NCBI GenBank assembly: GCA_035310015.1
Contig: DATGEO010000112.1
Span: forward strand, 1-29,596
DNA from: DATGEO01 sp035310015
GTDB lineage: Bacteria > Chloroflexota > Dormibacteria > Dormibacterales > Dormibacteraceae
Reading direction: 5' to 3'
DNA length: 29,596 bases
The notes under the pieces were generated by a model. It worked only from the letters and a program-made list of their open reading frames with translations, did not search any database and was not told the origin of the DNA. How positions within the stretch are numbered: the first letter of the stretch is position 1; each line of letters opens with the position of its first letter. Position numbers and translations under genes: made by a program. Below, piece by piece: positions 7,247 to 15,022 of the stretch.

Positions 7247-7677
7247 GCACCGCCCGGCGCGTTCGGTCCTCCGGCGGTAAGCGCCATCAGGCGCGCGAGC
7301 TGGCCCTGCGCGTCTTGTTCCAGCTCGAGAGCTCAGGTGACGACCCCGACGGGGTCTTGAGCTATCACGCCGCGGACGGCGCGGTCCCACCGGAGACCGC
7401 CGCGTTCGCGGCCGAGCTCGTCCGAGGCGTGCTGGCGAACCAGGACGAGCTCGACGCCATCCTCAGCGAGGCCTCGGAGCACTGGAAGCTCGAGCAGATG
7501 GCGAAGGTGGACCGGATAATCCTCCGCATCGCGGTGTACGAGCTGACGGTCGACCGGCAGGTGCCGACGAAGGCGGCGATCAACGAGTCCATCGAGCTGG
7601 CGAAGACGTTCTCCGGCGAGGAGGCGGGCCGGTTCGTGAACGGCATTCTCGGCCGCGTCGCCGCCGCGGCGAGATGA
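7243..7677 (+). CDS. nusB: Transcription antitermination factor NusB, apparent CTG start
   Basis: NusB binds boxA RNA with NusE (S10) in rRNA antitermination complexes. The protein has HQARELALRVLFQLESS near the start, AAFAAELVRGVLANQDELD, then KVDRIILRIAVYEL and VPTKAAINESIELAKTFSGE, ending FVNGILGRVA, all standard NusB blocks. The family start must lie just before KRHQARE. In that frame there is no ATG, GTG or TTG between the middle of the Asp23 gene and this motif. CTG 7243, overlapping the Asp23 stop as CTGA, gives a 144-residue protein beginning (M)STARRVRSSGGKRHQ. The stop overlaps xseB as ATGA. Confidence 0.94.
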   Translation: MSTARRVRSSGGKRHQARELALRVLFQLESSGDDPDGVLSYHAADGAVPPETAAFAAELVRGVLANQDELDAILSEASEHWKLEQMAKVDRIILRIAVYELTVDRQVPTKAAINESIELAKTFSGEEAGRFVNGILGRVAAAAR

Positions 7678-7880
7678 GCGGCGAGCAGCGCGAGGTGAGG
7701 CAGCCCGACGTCATGGACCGGCTCGAGCGCGCCATCGGCCGCCTCGCTGACGGCACCGCGCCGCTGGAAGACCTGGTGGCGGCGCACGAAGAGGCGACCC
7801 GTTTGCTGGACGAGGCGGAAGTCGAGCTCCAGGCGCTGCGCGTGCGCGCCGGCGAGCTCAGCCAGTCGATCGGCGCGTGA
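7674..7880 (+). CDS. xseB: Exodeoxyribonuclease VII small subunit
   Basis: A 68-residue helical protein with DVMDRLERAIGRLADGTAPL, then EDLVAAHEEATRLLDEAEVE, the XseB pattern. XseB multimers assemble with XseA to form exonuclease VII, which degrades single-stranded DNA. ATG 7674 overlaps the nusB stop and its own stop overlaps the next GTG, both 4-bp overlaps. The usual partner xseA and the folD gene that often lie between nusB and xseB are not here, so XseA must be encoded elsewhere. Confidence 0.88.
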   Translation: MSGEQREVRQPDVMDRLERAIGRLADGTAPLEDLVAAHEEATRLLDEAEVELQALRVRAGELSQSIGA

Positions 7881-8290
7881 CCTTCCTACTGCCGCCCATC
7901 GTCGCGTGGGCGATCGCGCAGGTCGCCAAGGTCGTCATCGCGTCGGTGCGCGCTCGCCGGCTCAATCTCCGCGTGCTCGCAGACCCCGGAGGCATGCCGA
8001 GCAGTCACAGCGCCATCGTGATGGGCCTGACGACCGCGCTCGGTAAACATGCCGGGATCGCTTCCGCTCCGTTCGCGATCGCGCTTATCTTCTCGTTCGT
8101 GGTGATGTACGACGCGGCCGGCGTGAGGCGAGCCGCGGGCCGCCAGGCAGCGGTGCTGAACCGGCTGGTCCAGGACCTGGTGCACATGCGCGGCGTGCAG
8201 GAGCAAGAGCTGCGCGAGCTGCTCGGGCACACTCCGGTCGAGGTGCTGGTTGGCGCGGTGCTCGGCATCGCGGTCGGCCTCATCCTGTAG
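7877..8290 (+). CDS. Divergent PAP2 family membrane protein (DUF212)
   Basis: A 137-residue protein with hydrophobic segments at both ends and in the middle. It has the divergent PAP2 (acid phosphatase/vanadium haloperoxidase-related) motifs ADPGGMPSSHSAIVMGL, YDAAGVRRAAGRQA and LGHTPVEVLVGAVLG. The SSHS and the downstream basic/His residues suggest a phosphatase-like membrane enzyme, but no substrate is established. GTG 7877 overlaps the xseB stop. Its TAG stop (8288-8290) is the first three bases of the inverted-repeat element that follows, so the end of this gene is set at the element border. Confidence 0.9.
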   Translation: MTFLLPPIVAWAIAQVAKVVIASVRARRLNLRVLADPGGMPSSHSAIVMGLTTALGKHAGIASAPFAIALIFSFVVMYDAAGVRRAAGRQAAVLNRLVQDLVHMRGVQEQELRELLGHTPVEVLVGAVLGIAVGLIL

Positions 8291-8546
8291 TGTCCCGCTT
8301 CCGAAGTTCCTCGGATCTTCGCGTCCTAGGCAGGCGGGCCGCTTGCCACCCCGCGAAATCTGCGATTCCGCGGGGACCCCGGACTTCGCGGCTGAAGCCT
8401 GCGTCAAGGGGCCCGGCGCCGCGTTGCTGCCCCCGCGACCACGACGCGGGGACCCCGCAGGATGCGTTCCTAGCTGCGCCACCCTTTCCTTGGCTCCGCC
8501 TGCCGATGCCGCGAAATATCCTTCGGAACCCAGAAGCGGGACACTA
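8288..8546. mobile_element. MITE-like inverted-repeat element 1 (259 bp, no ORF of its own)
   Basis: The ends are perfect 14-bp inverted repeats: TAGTGTCCCGCTTC at 8288-8301 and its complement at 8533-8546. The similarity continues inward as imperfect terminal repeats of about 55 bp (to about 8341 and from about 8492). Both arms contain versions of GGATcTTCGCG and GGCAGGCGG. Inside are two GC-rich hairpins: CCCCGCG (8349-8355) with CGCGGGG (8369-8375), and another around 8431-8451; both are followed by ACCCCG. The element starts at the stop codon of the DUF212 gene and ends 10 bp before tlyA. If TA is a target duplication, the unit is 8290-8544. No coding content is credible. It fills the only intergenic gap larger than 200 bp in this half of the window. 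Confidence 0.7.
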
Positions 8547-8556
8547 GCCGGCCAGG

Positions 8557-9273
8557 TTGCAGCGATTGGACGTGTTCATCACGCAGCAGGGTCTGGCCGA
8601 ATCCCGCGAGCGCGCCCAGGCGCTGATCATCGCGGGCAAGGTGCGGGTGGCGGGGGAGACCGTGCGCCGTCCCGACCGCCGGGTAGCCGACGGAACGCCG
8701 GTGACAGTCGACGCCGGCCCCGCCTACGCGAGCCGGGGCGCCCTCAAGCTCATGCCCGCCCTCGACGCCTTCGGAGTCGACCCGGCGGGCCGCGTGTGCG
8801 CCGACATCGGCGCGTCGACGGGCGGCTTCACCGACGTGCTGCTGCGCCGTGGGGCCGCGAGGGTCTACGCGCTGGACGTCGGCCGCGGGCTGCTGCACTG
8901 GCGCCTGCGCCAGGACCCGCGCGTGGTGGTGATCGAGCGCACCAACGCACGCGACATGGATCGTTTCCCGGAGCCGGTGAGCCTGGTCGTCATCGACGTC
9001 TCGTTCATCGGCCTGGAGAAGGTGCTGCCGTCCGTCCGCCTGGCGGCGCCCGGCGCCGAGATCGTCGCCTTGTTCAAGCCGCAGTTCCAGGTCGAGCGCG
9101 GCAGTGTCGGCAAGGGTGGCATCGTCCGGGAAGAGGCCGCGGTGGAGGCGGCGCTGCGGCGCTTCCGAGACTGGTGCGCCGGCAGCGGGTTCGACGTCGT
9201 CGCCGAGGCACCGTCGGAGCTGCCCGGAACCGACGGCAATCGCGAGATCTTCGTCCACCTGGTGGCCGGATGA
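8557..9273 (+). CDS. tlyA: TlyA family rRNA 2'-O-methyltransferase (S4 + FtsJ-like)
   Basis: A 238-residue protein with an N-terminal S4 RNA-binding domain (QRLDVFITQQGLAESRERAQ, then ALIIAGKVRVAG) and an FtsJ-like methyltransferase domain. It has YASRGALKL, the SAM loop ADIGASTGGFTDVLLRRGA, VVIDVSFIGLEKVLP and FKPQFQVERG. TlyA methylates 16S/23S rRNA cytidines at the ribosome interface, and some homologues are annotated as hemolysin A. The start is TTG 8557, which gives the family N-terminus; an alternative TTG lies at 8566. The RBS is weak (CCAGG). The start lies just outside inverted-repeat element 1. The tlyA-nadK-recN order is conserved in many Gram-positive groups. The stop overlaps nadK as ATGA. 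Confidence 0.93.
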   Translation: MQRLDVFITQQGLAESRERAQALIIAGKVRVAGETVRRPDRRVADGTPVTVDAGPAYASRGALKLMPALDAFGVDPAGRVCADIGASTGGFTDVLLRRGAARVYALDVGRGLLHWRLRQDPRVVVIERTNARDMDRFPEPVSLVVIDVSFIGLEKVLPSVRLAAPGAEIVALFKPQFQVERGSVGKGGIVREEAAVEAALRRFRDWCAGSGFDVVAEAPSELPGTDGNREIFVHLVAG

Positions 9274-10112
9274 TCGTCTGCATCGTCCACGGCCCAGGTG
9301 CGCCGCAGCCGGTGGTCGAGCGCGCGCAGCACGTGCTTGCGGACCGTGGCTTCGAGTGCTGGACCGCCGGCCGCGACGAGGCCAACGGAAGCGTGGCGTC
9401 GAGGCTCAGCAAGACCGACCTGATCCTCACACTTGGCGGCGACGGCACGTTCCTGGCGGGCGCCCGGATGGCCGCGCCGCGCGGCATCTCGATCCTCGGC
9501 GTGAACCTGGGCCGCCTCGGCTTCCTCACCGAGCTGGAGGAGGATCAGCTCGAGAGCGGCCTCGTGCGCTTGCTCGAGGGCCGGTATCGAATCGAGGAAC
9601 GCACGATGCTGCAGGTCCAGCTGCTGCGCGGCGAGCGCAGCGTGGCGCGAACGATCGGGCTCAACGAGGTCGTCGTCGATCGCGCCGAGGACGCGCGCAT
9701 GCTCCGGGTCGCGATCGAGGTGGCCGACCAGAGGGTGGGCGTCATCGACGCCGACGGCGTGATCGTCGCCACGCCCACGGGCTCGACCGCTTACGCGCTC
9801 GCGACGGGCGGCCCGATCCTCGAGCCCAACCTGCGCGACCTGCTGCTCGTGCCCATGAACCCGTTCGCGCTCACGGTGCGGCCGATCGTCTTTCCGCCCG
9901 GGCAGGACATCGTCCTGTCGATCGTGCGCGGGCCGGCCGAGATGCGCGTCGACGGCGGGCGGCGCGGCCGCGCGGTCGCGACCGGGGACATGATCCGCGT
10001 CGGCTCGCACCCGCGGCGCCTGCAGGTCGTGCGCTTCGGGCCACCCGAGGACTTCTACCGCCGCCTGGGCGAGAAGCTCGGCTGGGGCCGCCCGCTGGTG
10101 CCGCTGAAATGA
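9270..10112 (+). CDS. nadK: NAD kinase
   Basis: NadK phosphorylates NAD to NADP in the cytoplasm. The 280-residue protein has the diagnostic GGDGTFL (residues 56-62), GVNLGRLGFLTEL, LNEVVVDR, the DGVIVATPTGSTAYALATGG block and a C-terminal ALTVRPIVFPPGQDI. ATG 9270 overlaps the tlyA stop (ATGA); the frame is open far upstream through the repeat element and tlyA, but only as a shadow. It ends 6 bp before the recN TTG start. Confidence 0.96.
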   Translation: MIVCIVHGPGAPQPVVERAQHVLADRGFECWTAGRDEANGSVASRLSKTDLILTLGGDGTFLAGARMAAPRGISILGVNLGRLGFLTELEEDQLESGLVRLLEGRYRIEERTMLQVQLLRGERSVARTIGLNEVVVDRAEDARMLRVAIEVADQRVGVIDADGVIVATPTGSTAYALATGGPILEPNLRDLLLVPMNPFALTVRPIVFPPGQDIVLSIVRGPAEMRVDGGRRGRAVATGDMIRVGSHPRRLQVVRFGPPEDFYRRLGEKLGWGRPLVPLK

Positions 10113-10118
10113 GCGCCG

Positions 10119-11750
10119 TTGCTTAAGGAGCTCAAGGTCCGCGACCTCGCGCTGGTGGCGGAGGCCCATGTGCGGTTCGAGCCCGGGCTCAACCTCCTGA
10201 CCGGCGAAACGGGAAGCGGCAAATCGCTGATCATCGACGCTCTCGGGCTGGCCCTGGGCGCAAGAGCGGCCGCGGACCAGGTGCGTCACGGCGCCGAGCG
10301 CGCGACCGTCGAGGCCGTGTTCGGGCGCGACCGCGGCGCGTCGCTCACGCTGCAGCGAGAGATCGGCAAACGTTCCGGCGCGCGGGTCGACGGCAAGCCC
10401 TCGGCGCCGGCGCAGCTGCGCGACCTCGGCCGGGGACTCGTGGCGATGCACGGCCAGCACGAGCACCACGCGCTCCTCGACACCGAGACGCAGACGGACC
10501 TCCTCGACGCGTTCGCCGGCACCGATATTCGCGGCGCGGTCGCGAGCGCGCACGCGTCGTGGACGGCGGCCGCCGCGACCGTCACCGAGCTCGAGCGGAT
10601 GAAGTCTCACGGCGAGCGCGAGCGCGAGTTTCTGCGCTGGCAGCTCGACGAGCTCACGCGCGCGGGCCTCATCCCCGGGGAGGACGCGGACCTCGCGGCG
10701 GAGCGCGGAGCGGTGCGGCACGCGGCCAGGCTGGCGGAGCTGGGTCACGATGCGGCCGAGCGGCTGCGCGACGAGGGCATCGCTCGCGCCGCGGCCGCCC
10801 TGCGCGCCGCGGCCGAGCTGGACCCGCGCCTCACCGAGCTGGCGGCTCGCGTCGACGCGCTCGAGGCGGAGGCGGCGGACGCGGCGGCCGAGGCCCGGCG
10901 CTATACCGACGCCATCGACGCCGACCCCTCGCGGCTCGAGTCCATCGAAACGCGGCTCGCGCTCCTGGACGGCATCAAGCGCAAGTACGGCGGGAGCGTC
11001 GAGTCCGCGATCGAGGAGCGACAGCGCCTCCAGACGCGGCTCGACGTCAACGAAGACCTGGCCGGGGCGATCGCGTCCGCGGAGCGCGACCGTGCCGCCA
11101 GGCGCGCTGAGCTGGAGGCGATGGCGGCGCTGCTCAGGCGGGCGCGCGAGGACGCCGCCGCGCGGCTGCAGGAGGGCGTGAGGCGAGAGCTGGACGGCCT
11201 GCGGCTCGAGGGCGCGCGCTTCACGCTGGAGCTGCGGCCTCGGCCCGAGATCGGGCCCGACGGCGCCGAGTACGCGGAGATGATGTTCTCGGCCAACCCC
11301 GGGGAGCCGCTGGCGCCGCTGGCCCGCGTGGCTTCGGGGGGAGAGCTGGCGCGGCTGATGCTCGCCATCAAGACCGTGACCGCCGCCGCCGACCGGCTGC
11401 CCACTCTGGTGTTCGACGAGGTCGACGCCGGCATCGGCGGCGAGGCGGCGATCCAGGTCGGCCTGCGGCTCAAGGCGCTGGGCGCGCGCCACCAGGTGCT
11501 GGTGGTCACGCACCTGGCGCAGATCGCGTCGTTTGCCGACCACCACCTCGTGGTCGAGAAGGGGCCAGGCCCGGATGGTCGGAACGTCGTCGCCGTGCGC
11601 GAGCTGCGCACGCTCGAGGAGCGCGCCGCCGAGCTGGCCCGGATGATGAGCGGAGGCACGACCCCGAAGGCGCTCGCCCGCGCGCGCGAGCTGCTCGAGG
11701 AATCAAGTCGAGGTGCGAGTGCCAGGCAAAAAGCTCTTCAGCGGTCCTGA
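10119..11750 (+). CDS. recN: DNA repair protein RecN
   Basis: RecN is an SMC-like ATPase recruited early to double-strand breaks. The 543-residue protein has Walker A GETGSGKS (residues 29-36), MHGQHEHHALLD, two long Ala/Arg/Glu-rich coiled-coil regions, then the ABC signature VASGGELARLMLAIK, Walker B TLVFDEVDAGIGG and VLVVTHLAQIASFADHH. The start is TTG 10119, giving LKELKVRDLALV, the standard RecN beginning; the following AAGGAG is inside the gene and is not an RBS for this start. The 3' end overlaps the PIG-L gene by 38 bp. Confidence 0.95.
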   Translation: MLKELKVRDLALVAEAHVRFEPGLNLLTGETGSGKSLIIDALGLALGARAAADQVRHGAERATVEAVFGRDRGASLTLQREIGKRSGARVDGKPSAPAQLRDLGRGLVAMHGQHEHHALLDTETQTDLLDAFAGTDIRGAVASAHASWTAAAATVTELERMKSHGEREREFLRWQLDELTRAGLIPGEDADLAAERGAVRHAARLAELGHDAAERLRDEGIARAAAALRAAAELDPRLTELAARVDALEAEAADAAAEARRYTDAIDADPSRLESIETRLALLDGIKRKYGGSVESAIEERQRLQTRLDVNEDLAGAIASAERDRAARRAELEAMAALLRRAREDAAARLQEGVRRELDGLRLEGARFTLELRPRPEIGPDGAEYAEMMFSANPGEPLAPLARVASGGELARLMLAIKTVTAAADRLPTLVFDEVDAGIGGEAAIQVGLRLKALGARHQVLVVTHLAQIASFADHHLVVEKGPGPDGRNVVAVRELRTLEERAAELARMMSGGTTPKALARARELLEESSRGASARQKALQRS

Positions 11751-12396
11751 GGACCGGCGCATCAAGCGCGCCCTCTGCATCGTCGCGCACCCCGACGACA
11801 TCGAGTTCTACTGCGGCGGCACAGTGCTGAAGATGACGAAGCGCGGCGCGCGCGTCGACTTCGTGCTGACGACTTCGGGCGACAAGGGATCGCGCAACCC
11901 GAACCTTCCGCGCGACGAGCTGGCCCGCAAGCGCGAGCAGGAGCAGGAGGCCGCGGCCTACGTGCTGGGTGTGAAGAGGGTGAGCTTCCTGCGCCATCCC
12001 GACGCCGAGCTCACGGAATCGCTCGAGCTGCGCGAGGAGTTCGTGCGCGAGATCCGCGCCACCAGGCCCGACGTGCTGCTGACGTTCGACCCGAACGGCG
12101 GATATCGCTATCACCCCGACCACCGCATCGTCGGGCGGGTCGCCCTCGACGCGGCGTGGCCGTGCGCGCGCGATCCGCTTACCTATCCGGACGCCGGCGA
12201 CCCGCACGAGACGGCAGAGGCCTGGTGCTTCGCGGGGACGCAGCCTGACCTCGAGATCGACGTGGGCGACGTGATCGAAGAGAAGATCGAGGCCCGGCTC
12301 GCGCACGCGAGCCAGACGCGCTACCCGCCCGCGCTCCGGCGGCGCTGGAACGCCACGGCGCGCATCGAGCGCTTCCACCAGGTCGATCTTCGCTAG
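11713..12396 (+). CDS. PIG-L family deacetylase (LmbE-like)
   Basis: A 227-residue zinc deacetylase with CIVAHPDDIEFYCGGTV (metal ligands His26 and Asp29), LTTSGDKGSRN, REQEQEAAAYVLGV, VSFLRHPDAELTES, YRYHPDHRIVGRVALDA with the third ligand His, and HASQTRYPP. Relatives act on GlcNAc-linked substrates such as bacillithiol or mycothiol precursors or on N-acetylglucosamine lipids. Nothing here fixes the substrate, and no thiol-ligase gene is nearby. The start is GTG 11713, with another GTG two codons later. It overlaps recN by 38 bp. Its TAG stop is part of a possible -10 hexamer for scpA. Confidence 0.88.
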   Translation: MRVPGKKLFSGPEDRRIKRALCIVAHPDDIEFYCGGTVLKMTKRGARVDFVLTTSGDKGSRNPNLPRDELARKREQEQEAAAYVLGVKRVSFLRHPDAELTESLELREEFVREIRATRPDVLLTFDPNGGYRYHPDHRIVGRVALDAAWPCARDPLTYPDAGDPHETAEAWCFAGTQPDLEIDVGDVIEEKIEARLAHASQTRYPPALRRRWNATARIERFHQVDLR

Positions 12397-12399
12397 GCT
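12394..12399 (+). promoter_or_regulatory. Possible -10 element before scpA
   Basis: TAGGCT lies 11 bp before ATG 12411. There is no Shine-Dalgarno in the short gap, so a near-leaderless transcript is possible. The -35 is not convincing. Confidence 0.3.
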
Positions 12400-12410
12400 T
12401 ACCGACCGAA

Positions 12411-13142
12411 ATGGAACAGCCTTTCGCTGGCGCGCGCCCGGACAGCCCGCTGGCGGTGAGCACTCCAGTCTTCGAAGGCCCGCTCGAGCTGCTGCTCGCG
12501 CTGGCCGAGCGCGAAGAGGTCGACATCTTCCAGGTCTCGCTGTCGAAGGTCACCGACGCCTACCTCACCGAGATCGCGCAGCGCGAGACGCAAGACCCCA
12601 GGGAGATGGCGGAGTTCCTGTGGATGGCGGCGCGGCTGCTGCTGCTCAAGTCGATCAAGCTGCTCCCCGGCGAGACGCCGAACGACGAGGAGGCAGAGCT
12701 TCTCGGCTGGGAGGAGGACGTGCGCCAGCGCCTCGAGGAGTACCGCGCCTACAAGGCGATGGCGCAGGACCTGATGGAGCGCGCCGAGCAGGAGACGTTC
12801 GCGTTCCCTCCGCCCGCACGCAGTGTCGAGGCGGGTGGGCAGGAGGAGCCCCTCGACGTGGATCGCCTGGTCGAAGCGTTCAACAGCGTGCTCACGCGCA
12901 TCCCGCCGCGGCCGGTCGTCGTGCAGGGACGCACCTGGACGCTCGAGGAGAAGCTCGAGGTCCTCACCGAGCGCGTGCGCCGCGGACCGGTCGAGCTGCT
13001 CGAGCTCATCCTCGAGTCCGAGGATCGCCTCGAGGCCGTCATCACTTTCGTGGCCGTCCTCGAGCTGCTGCGCCGCTCGCTGATCACCGTCCGGCAGAAG
13101 GAGCGGTTCGGACCCATCCACATCGAGGCCCGGGCGGCTTGA
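12411..13142 (+). CDS. scpA: Segregation and condensation protein A
   Basis: ScpA is the kleisin that bridges SMC heads and, with ScpB, condenses and segregates the chromosome. The 243-residue protein shows the family pattern FEGPLELLLALAEREEVDIF, then QVSLSKVTDAYL, EFLWMAARLLLLKSIKLLP and a C-terminal winged-helix end with FVAVLELLRRSLITVRQKE and FGPIHIE. ATG 12411 begins after a 14-bp gap behind the PIG-L gene, with no clear RBS. The stop overlaps scpB as TTGA. The smc gene is not in the window. Confidence 0.95.
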   Translation: MEQPFAGARPDSPLAVSTPVFEGPLELLLALAEREEVDIFQVSLSKVTDAYLTEIAQRETQDPREMAEFLWMAARLLLLKSIKLLPGETPNDEEAELLGWEEDVRQRLEEYRAYKAMAQDLMERAEQETFAFPPPARSVEAGGQEEPLDVDRLVEAFNSVLTRIPPRPVVVQGRTWTLEEKLEVLTERVRRGPVELLELILESEDRLEAVITFVAVLELLRRSLITVRQKERFGPIHIEARAA

Positions 13143-13639
13143 GCGAGCTGTCCGCGGCCGTGGAGGCGATCCTCTTCAGCTCCAACCGGCCGCTCAAGCT
13201 GCGGGAGCTGCAGCAGGCCACCGACAGCAGCCGCGACGAGGTCGAGCACGCGCTGGACGAGCTGCGCGACGCGCTCGACGGGCGTGGCGTGATGGTGATG
13301 CGCCATCACGACGAGCTGCACCTCGCCACCCGGCCGGCGCACGCGGCGGCGGTGCGGCGTGCGCTGCGGCCCGAGGTGTCCGGCAAGCTTTCGCCCGCGG
13401 CTTACGAGACGCTTGCGATCGTCGCCTACCAGCAGCCGGTGCCCCGATCGCGCATCGAGGAGGTGCGCGGCGTCAACTGCGAGAGCGTGCTCAACAACCT
13501 CGAGCTCCGCGATCTGATCACCGAGGTCGGACGCGGAAGCGGTCCGGGCCAGCCGAAGCTGTACGGGACGACAATGCGCTTCCTCCAGGTGATGGGCCTC
13601 GAGTCGTTGGACCACCTGCCATCTCCCAAGGAGCCCTGA
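13139..13639 (+). CDS. scpB: Segregation and condensation protein B
   Basis: ScpB is the winged-helix dimer partner of the ScpA kleisin in the SMC complex. The 166-residue reading starts at TTG 13139 (TTGA overlap with scpA) with SELSAAVEAILFSSNRPLK and carries LSPAAYETLAIVAYQQPVPR, then SRIEEVRGVNCESVLNNL, LRDLITEVGR, GQPKLYGTTMRFL and MGLESLDHLP, all family blocks. The end is AAGGAGCCC then TGA; the AAGGAG also serves as a candidate RBS for rluB. Confidence 0.95.
   Translation: MSELSAAVEAILFSSNRPLKLRELQQATDSSRDEVEHALDELRDALDGRGVMVMRHHDELHLATRPAHAAAVRRALRPEVSGKLSPAAYETLAIVAYQQPVPRSRIEEVRGVNCESVLNNLELRDLITEVGRGSGPGQPKLYGTTMRFLQVMGLESLDHLPSPKEP
13628..13633 (+). promoter_or_regulatory. Strong Shine-Dalgarno inside scpB, 7 bp before ACG 13641
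   Basis: AAGGAG is placed at ideal distance from ACG 13641, the first codon of the expected RluB S4 domain. It is too close (2 bp) to the CTG at 13636. Confidence 0.5.
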
Positions 13640-13640
13640 G

Positions 13641-14372
13641 ACGCGCCTCAACGCCTATCTCGCGCGGTCGGGGGTGGCGAGCCGGCGAACGGCGGACAGG
13701 CTGATCTCGTCGGGAGCGGTGAAGGTCAACGGCCGGGTGCCTCCGCCCGAAGGCCTGCTGATCGACCCCGAGCACGACCGCGTGACGGTCGGCGGCAAAG
13801 CCGTCAGGCCGACGACCACGCACCGCTACCTGATGCTCAACAAGCCGCTGGGCGTCATCACCACGGCCAAAGACGAGGCAGGCCGCACCACCGTGCTCGA
13901 CGTGGTGGGCGACGAAGGCATGTCCGGGCACCGGCTCTTTCCGGTCGGCCGTCTCGACGCCGACTCGACCGGACTGCTGCTGCTGACCGATGACGGCGAC
14001 CTGGCCTTCCGGCTCACGCACCCGAGCTTCAAGATTCCGAAGGAGTATGTCGCGACGGTGGGAGGCAGCCCGAGCGGCTCCGACCTCGCCCGGCTGCGCG
14101 AAGGCGTCAAGCTCGACGACGGCATGACGCAGCCCGCCGACGTCGAGGTGCTCCGCGTGCTGCCGGGGCCGGCCGTCGAGCTGCGCGTGGTCATCCGCGA
14201 AGGCCGGCATCGCCAGGTGCGTCGGATGCTGCTCGCGGTCGGCCACCGCGCGCTCTCGCTGCGCCGGGTGGCGTTCGGGCCCTTGAAGCTGGGCCGGCTG
14301 AAGGTCGGCGGCTGGCGCGTGCTCGGCGCCGCCGAGATCGAGGCCCTGAGGCGCGCGGGCGGCGCGAAATGA
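13641..14372 (+). CDS. rluB: RluB/RsuA-type pseudouridine synthase, non-standard start
   Basis: This enzyme isomerises a uridine in 23S (RluB) or 16S (RsuA) rRNA. From 13641 the frame reads TRLNAYLARSGVASRRTADR, the normal S4 domain, then LMLNKPLGVITT, VGRLDADSTGLLLLTDDG with catalytic Asp106, KEYVATV and EGRHRQVRRMLLAVGH. That region has no ATG, GTG or TTG. The choices are ACG 13641 behind a good AAGGAG, giving 243 residues, or GTG 13674, which would cut into the S4 domain and give 232. A one-base loss could also explain it: an extra C after base 13640 would give CTGAGC, a CTGA-type start like those of aroE and nusB. scpB and cmk neighbours support the rluB assignment. The stop overlaps cmk as ATGA. 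Confidence 0.9.
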   Translation, partial: TRLNAYLARSGVASRRTADRLISSGAVKVNGRVPPPEGLLIDPEHDRVTVGGKAVRPTTTHRYLMLNKPLGVITTAKDEAGRTTVLDVVGDEGMSGHRLFPVGRLDADSTGLLLLTDDGDLAFRLTHPSFKIPKEYVATVGGSPSGSDLARLREGVKLDDGMTQPADVEVLRVLPGPAVELRVVIREGRHRQVRRMLLAVGHRALSLRRVAFGPLKLGRLKVGGWRVLGAAEIEALRRAGGAK

Positions 14373-15022
14373 TCGTGGCCATCGACGGCGGTGTGGCGTC
14401 GGGAAAGTCCGCGGTCGGGAGACGCGTCGCCGAGGCGCTCGGCCTGCCGTTCGTCGACAGCGGCCTGATGTACCGGGCGATCACGCGGCTCGCCACCGAG
14501 CGCCACATGGATCCGCACGACGGCGACGCCCTGACAGAGCTCGCGCGCTCGACGCGCATCCGCATCGAGGGAGAGCGCGTTTGGGCGAACGGCCGCGAGC
14601 TGACCTCCGGCATCTTCGACACCGACTACGCGGACGCGCTGCCGCTCGTGTCGGCGACGGCGGGCGTGCGCGAGGCGCTGGTGGAGCAGCAGCGCGCGAT
14701 GGGCGAGGACGGCGTCGTGATGGCCGGCCGGGACATCGGCACGGTCGTCTTCCCCGACTCGCAGCACAAGTTCTTCCTCACGGCGAGCCTTGCCGAGAAG
14801 GTGCGCCGCCGCGCCGCACAGTACGAACGCCGCGGCGAGCCCGTGGACGAGGAGGCGATGCGGAAGGAGGTCGAGATGCGAGACCGCGTCGACAGCGAGC
14901 GACCCATCGCCCCTCTGCGCCCGGCCGAGGACGCGACCGTGATCAACACCGACGACCTGAGCCTGGACGAAGTCGTCGACACGATCCTCACCGACATCGC
15001 CGACACGGTCGGCGGCGAATGA
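14369..15022 (+). CDS. cmk: Cytidylate kinase
   Basis: Cmk phosphorylates CMP and dCMP with ATP. The 217-residue protein has a P-loop GGVASGKS (residues 7-14), PFVDSGLMYRAIT for the substrate, VMAGRDIGTVVFPDS, FFLTASLAEKVRRRAAQ, MRDRVDSERPIAPLRPA and INTDDLSLDEVVD, the family order. ATG 14369 overlaps the rluB stop. Its stop overlaps plsC (ATGA). The cmk-plsC pair after scpAB-rluB is common in Gram-positive and Chloroflexota-like genomes. Confidence 0.96.
   Translation: MIVAIDGGVASGKSAVGRRVAEALGLPFVDSGLMYRAITRLATERHMDPHDGDALTELARSTRIRIEGERVWANGRELTSGIFDTDYADALPLVSATAGVREALVEQQRAMGEDGVVMAGRDIGTVVFPDSQHKFFLTASLAEKVRRRAAQYERRGEPVDEEAMRKEVEMRDRVDSERPIAPLRPAEDATVINTDDLSLDEVVDTILTDIADTVGGE

Noticed and set aside
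8865..11546. 893-codon open frame on the - strand across tlyA, nadK and recN
   Set aside because: The translation is Arg/His/Ala/Leu-rich without family motifs, and the opposite strand holds three well-supported genes. Long antisense frames are expected at this GC content.
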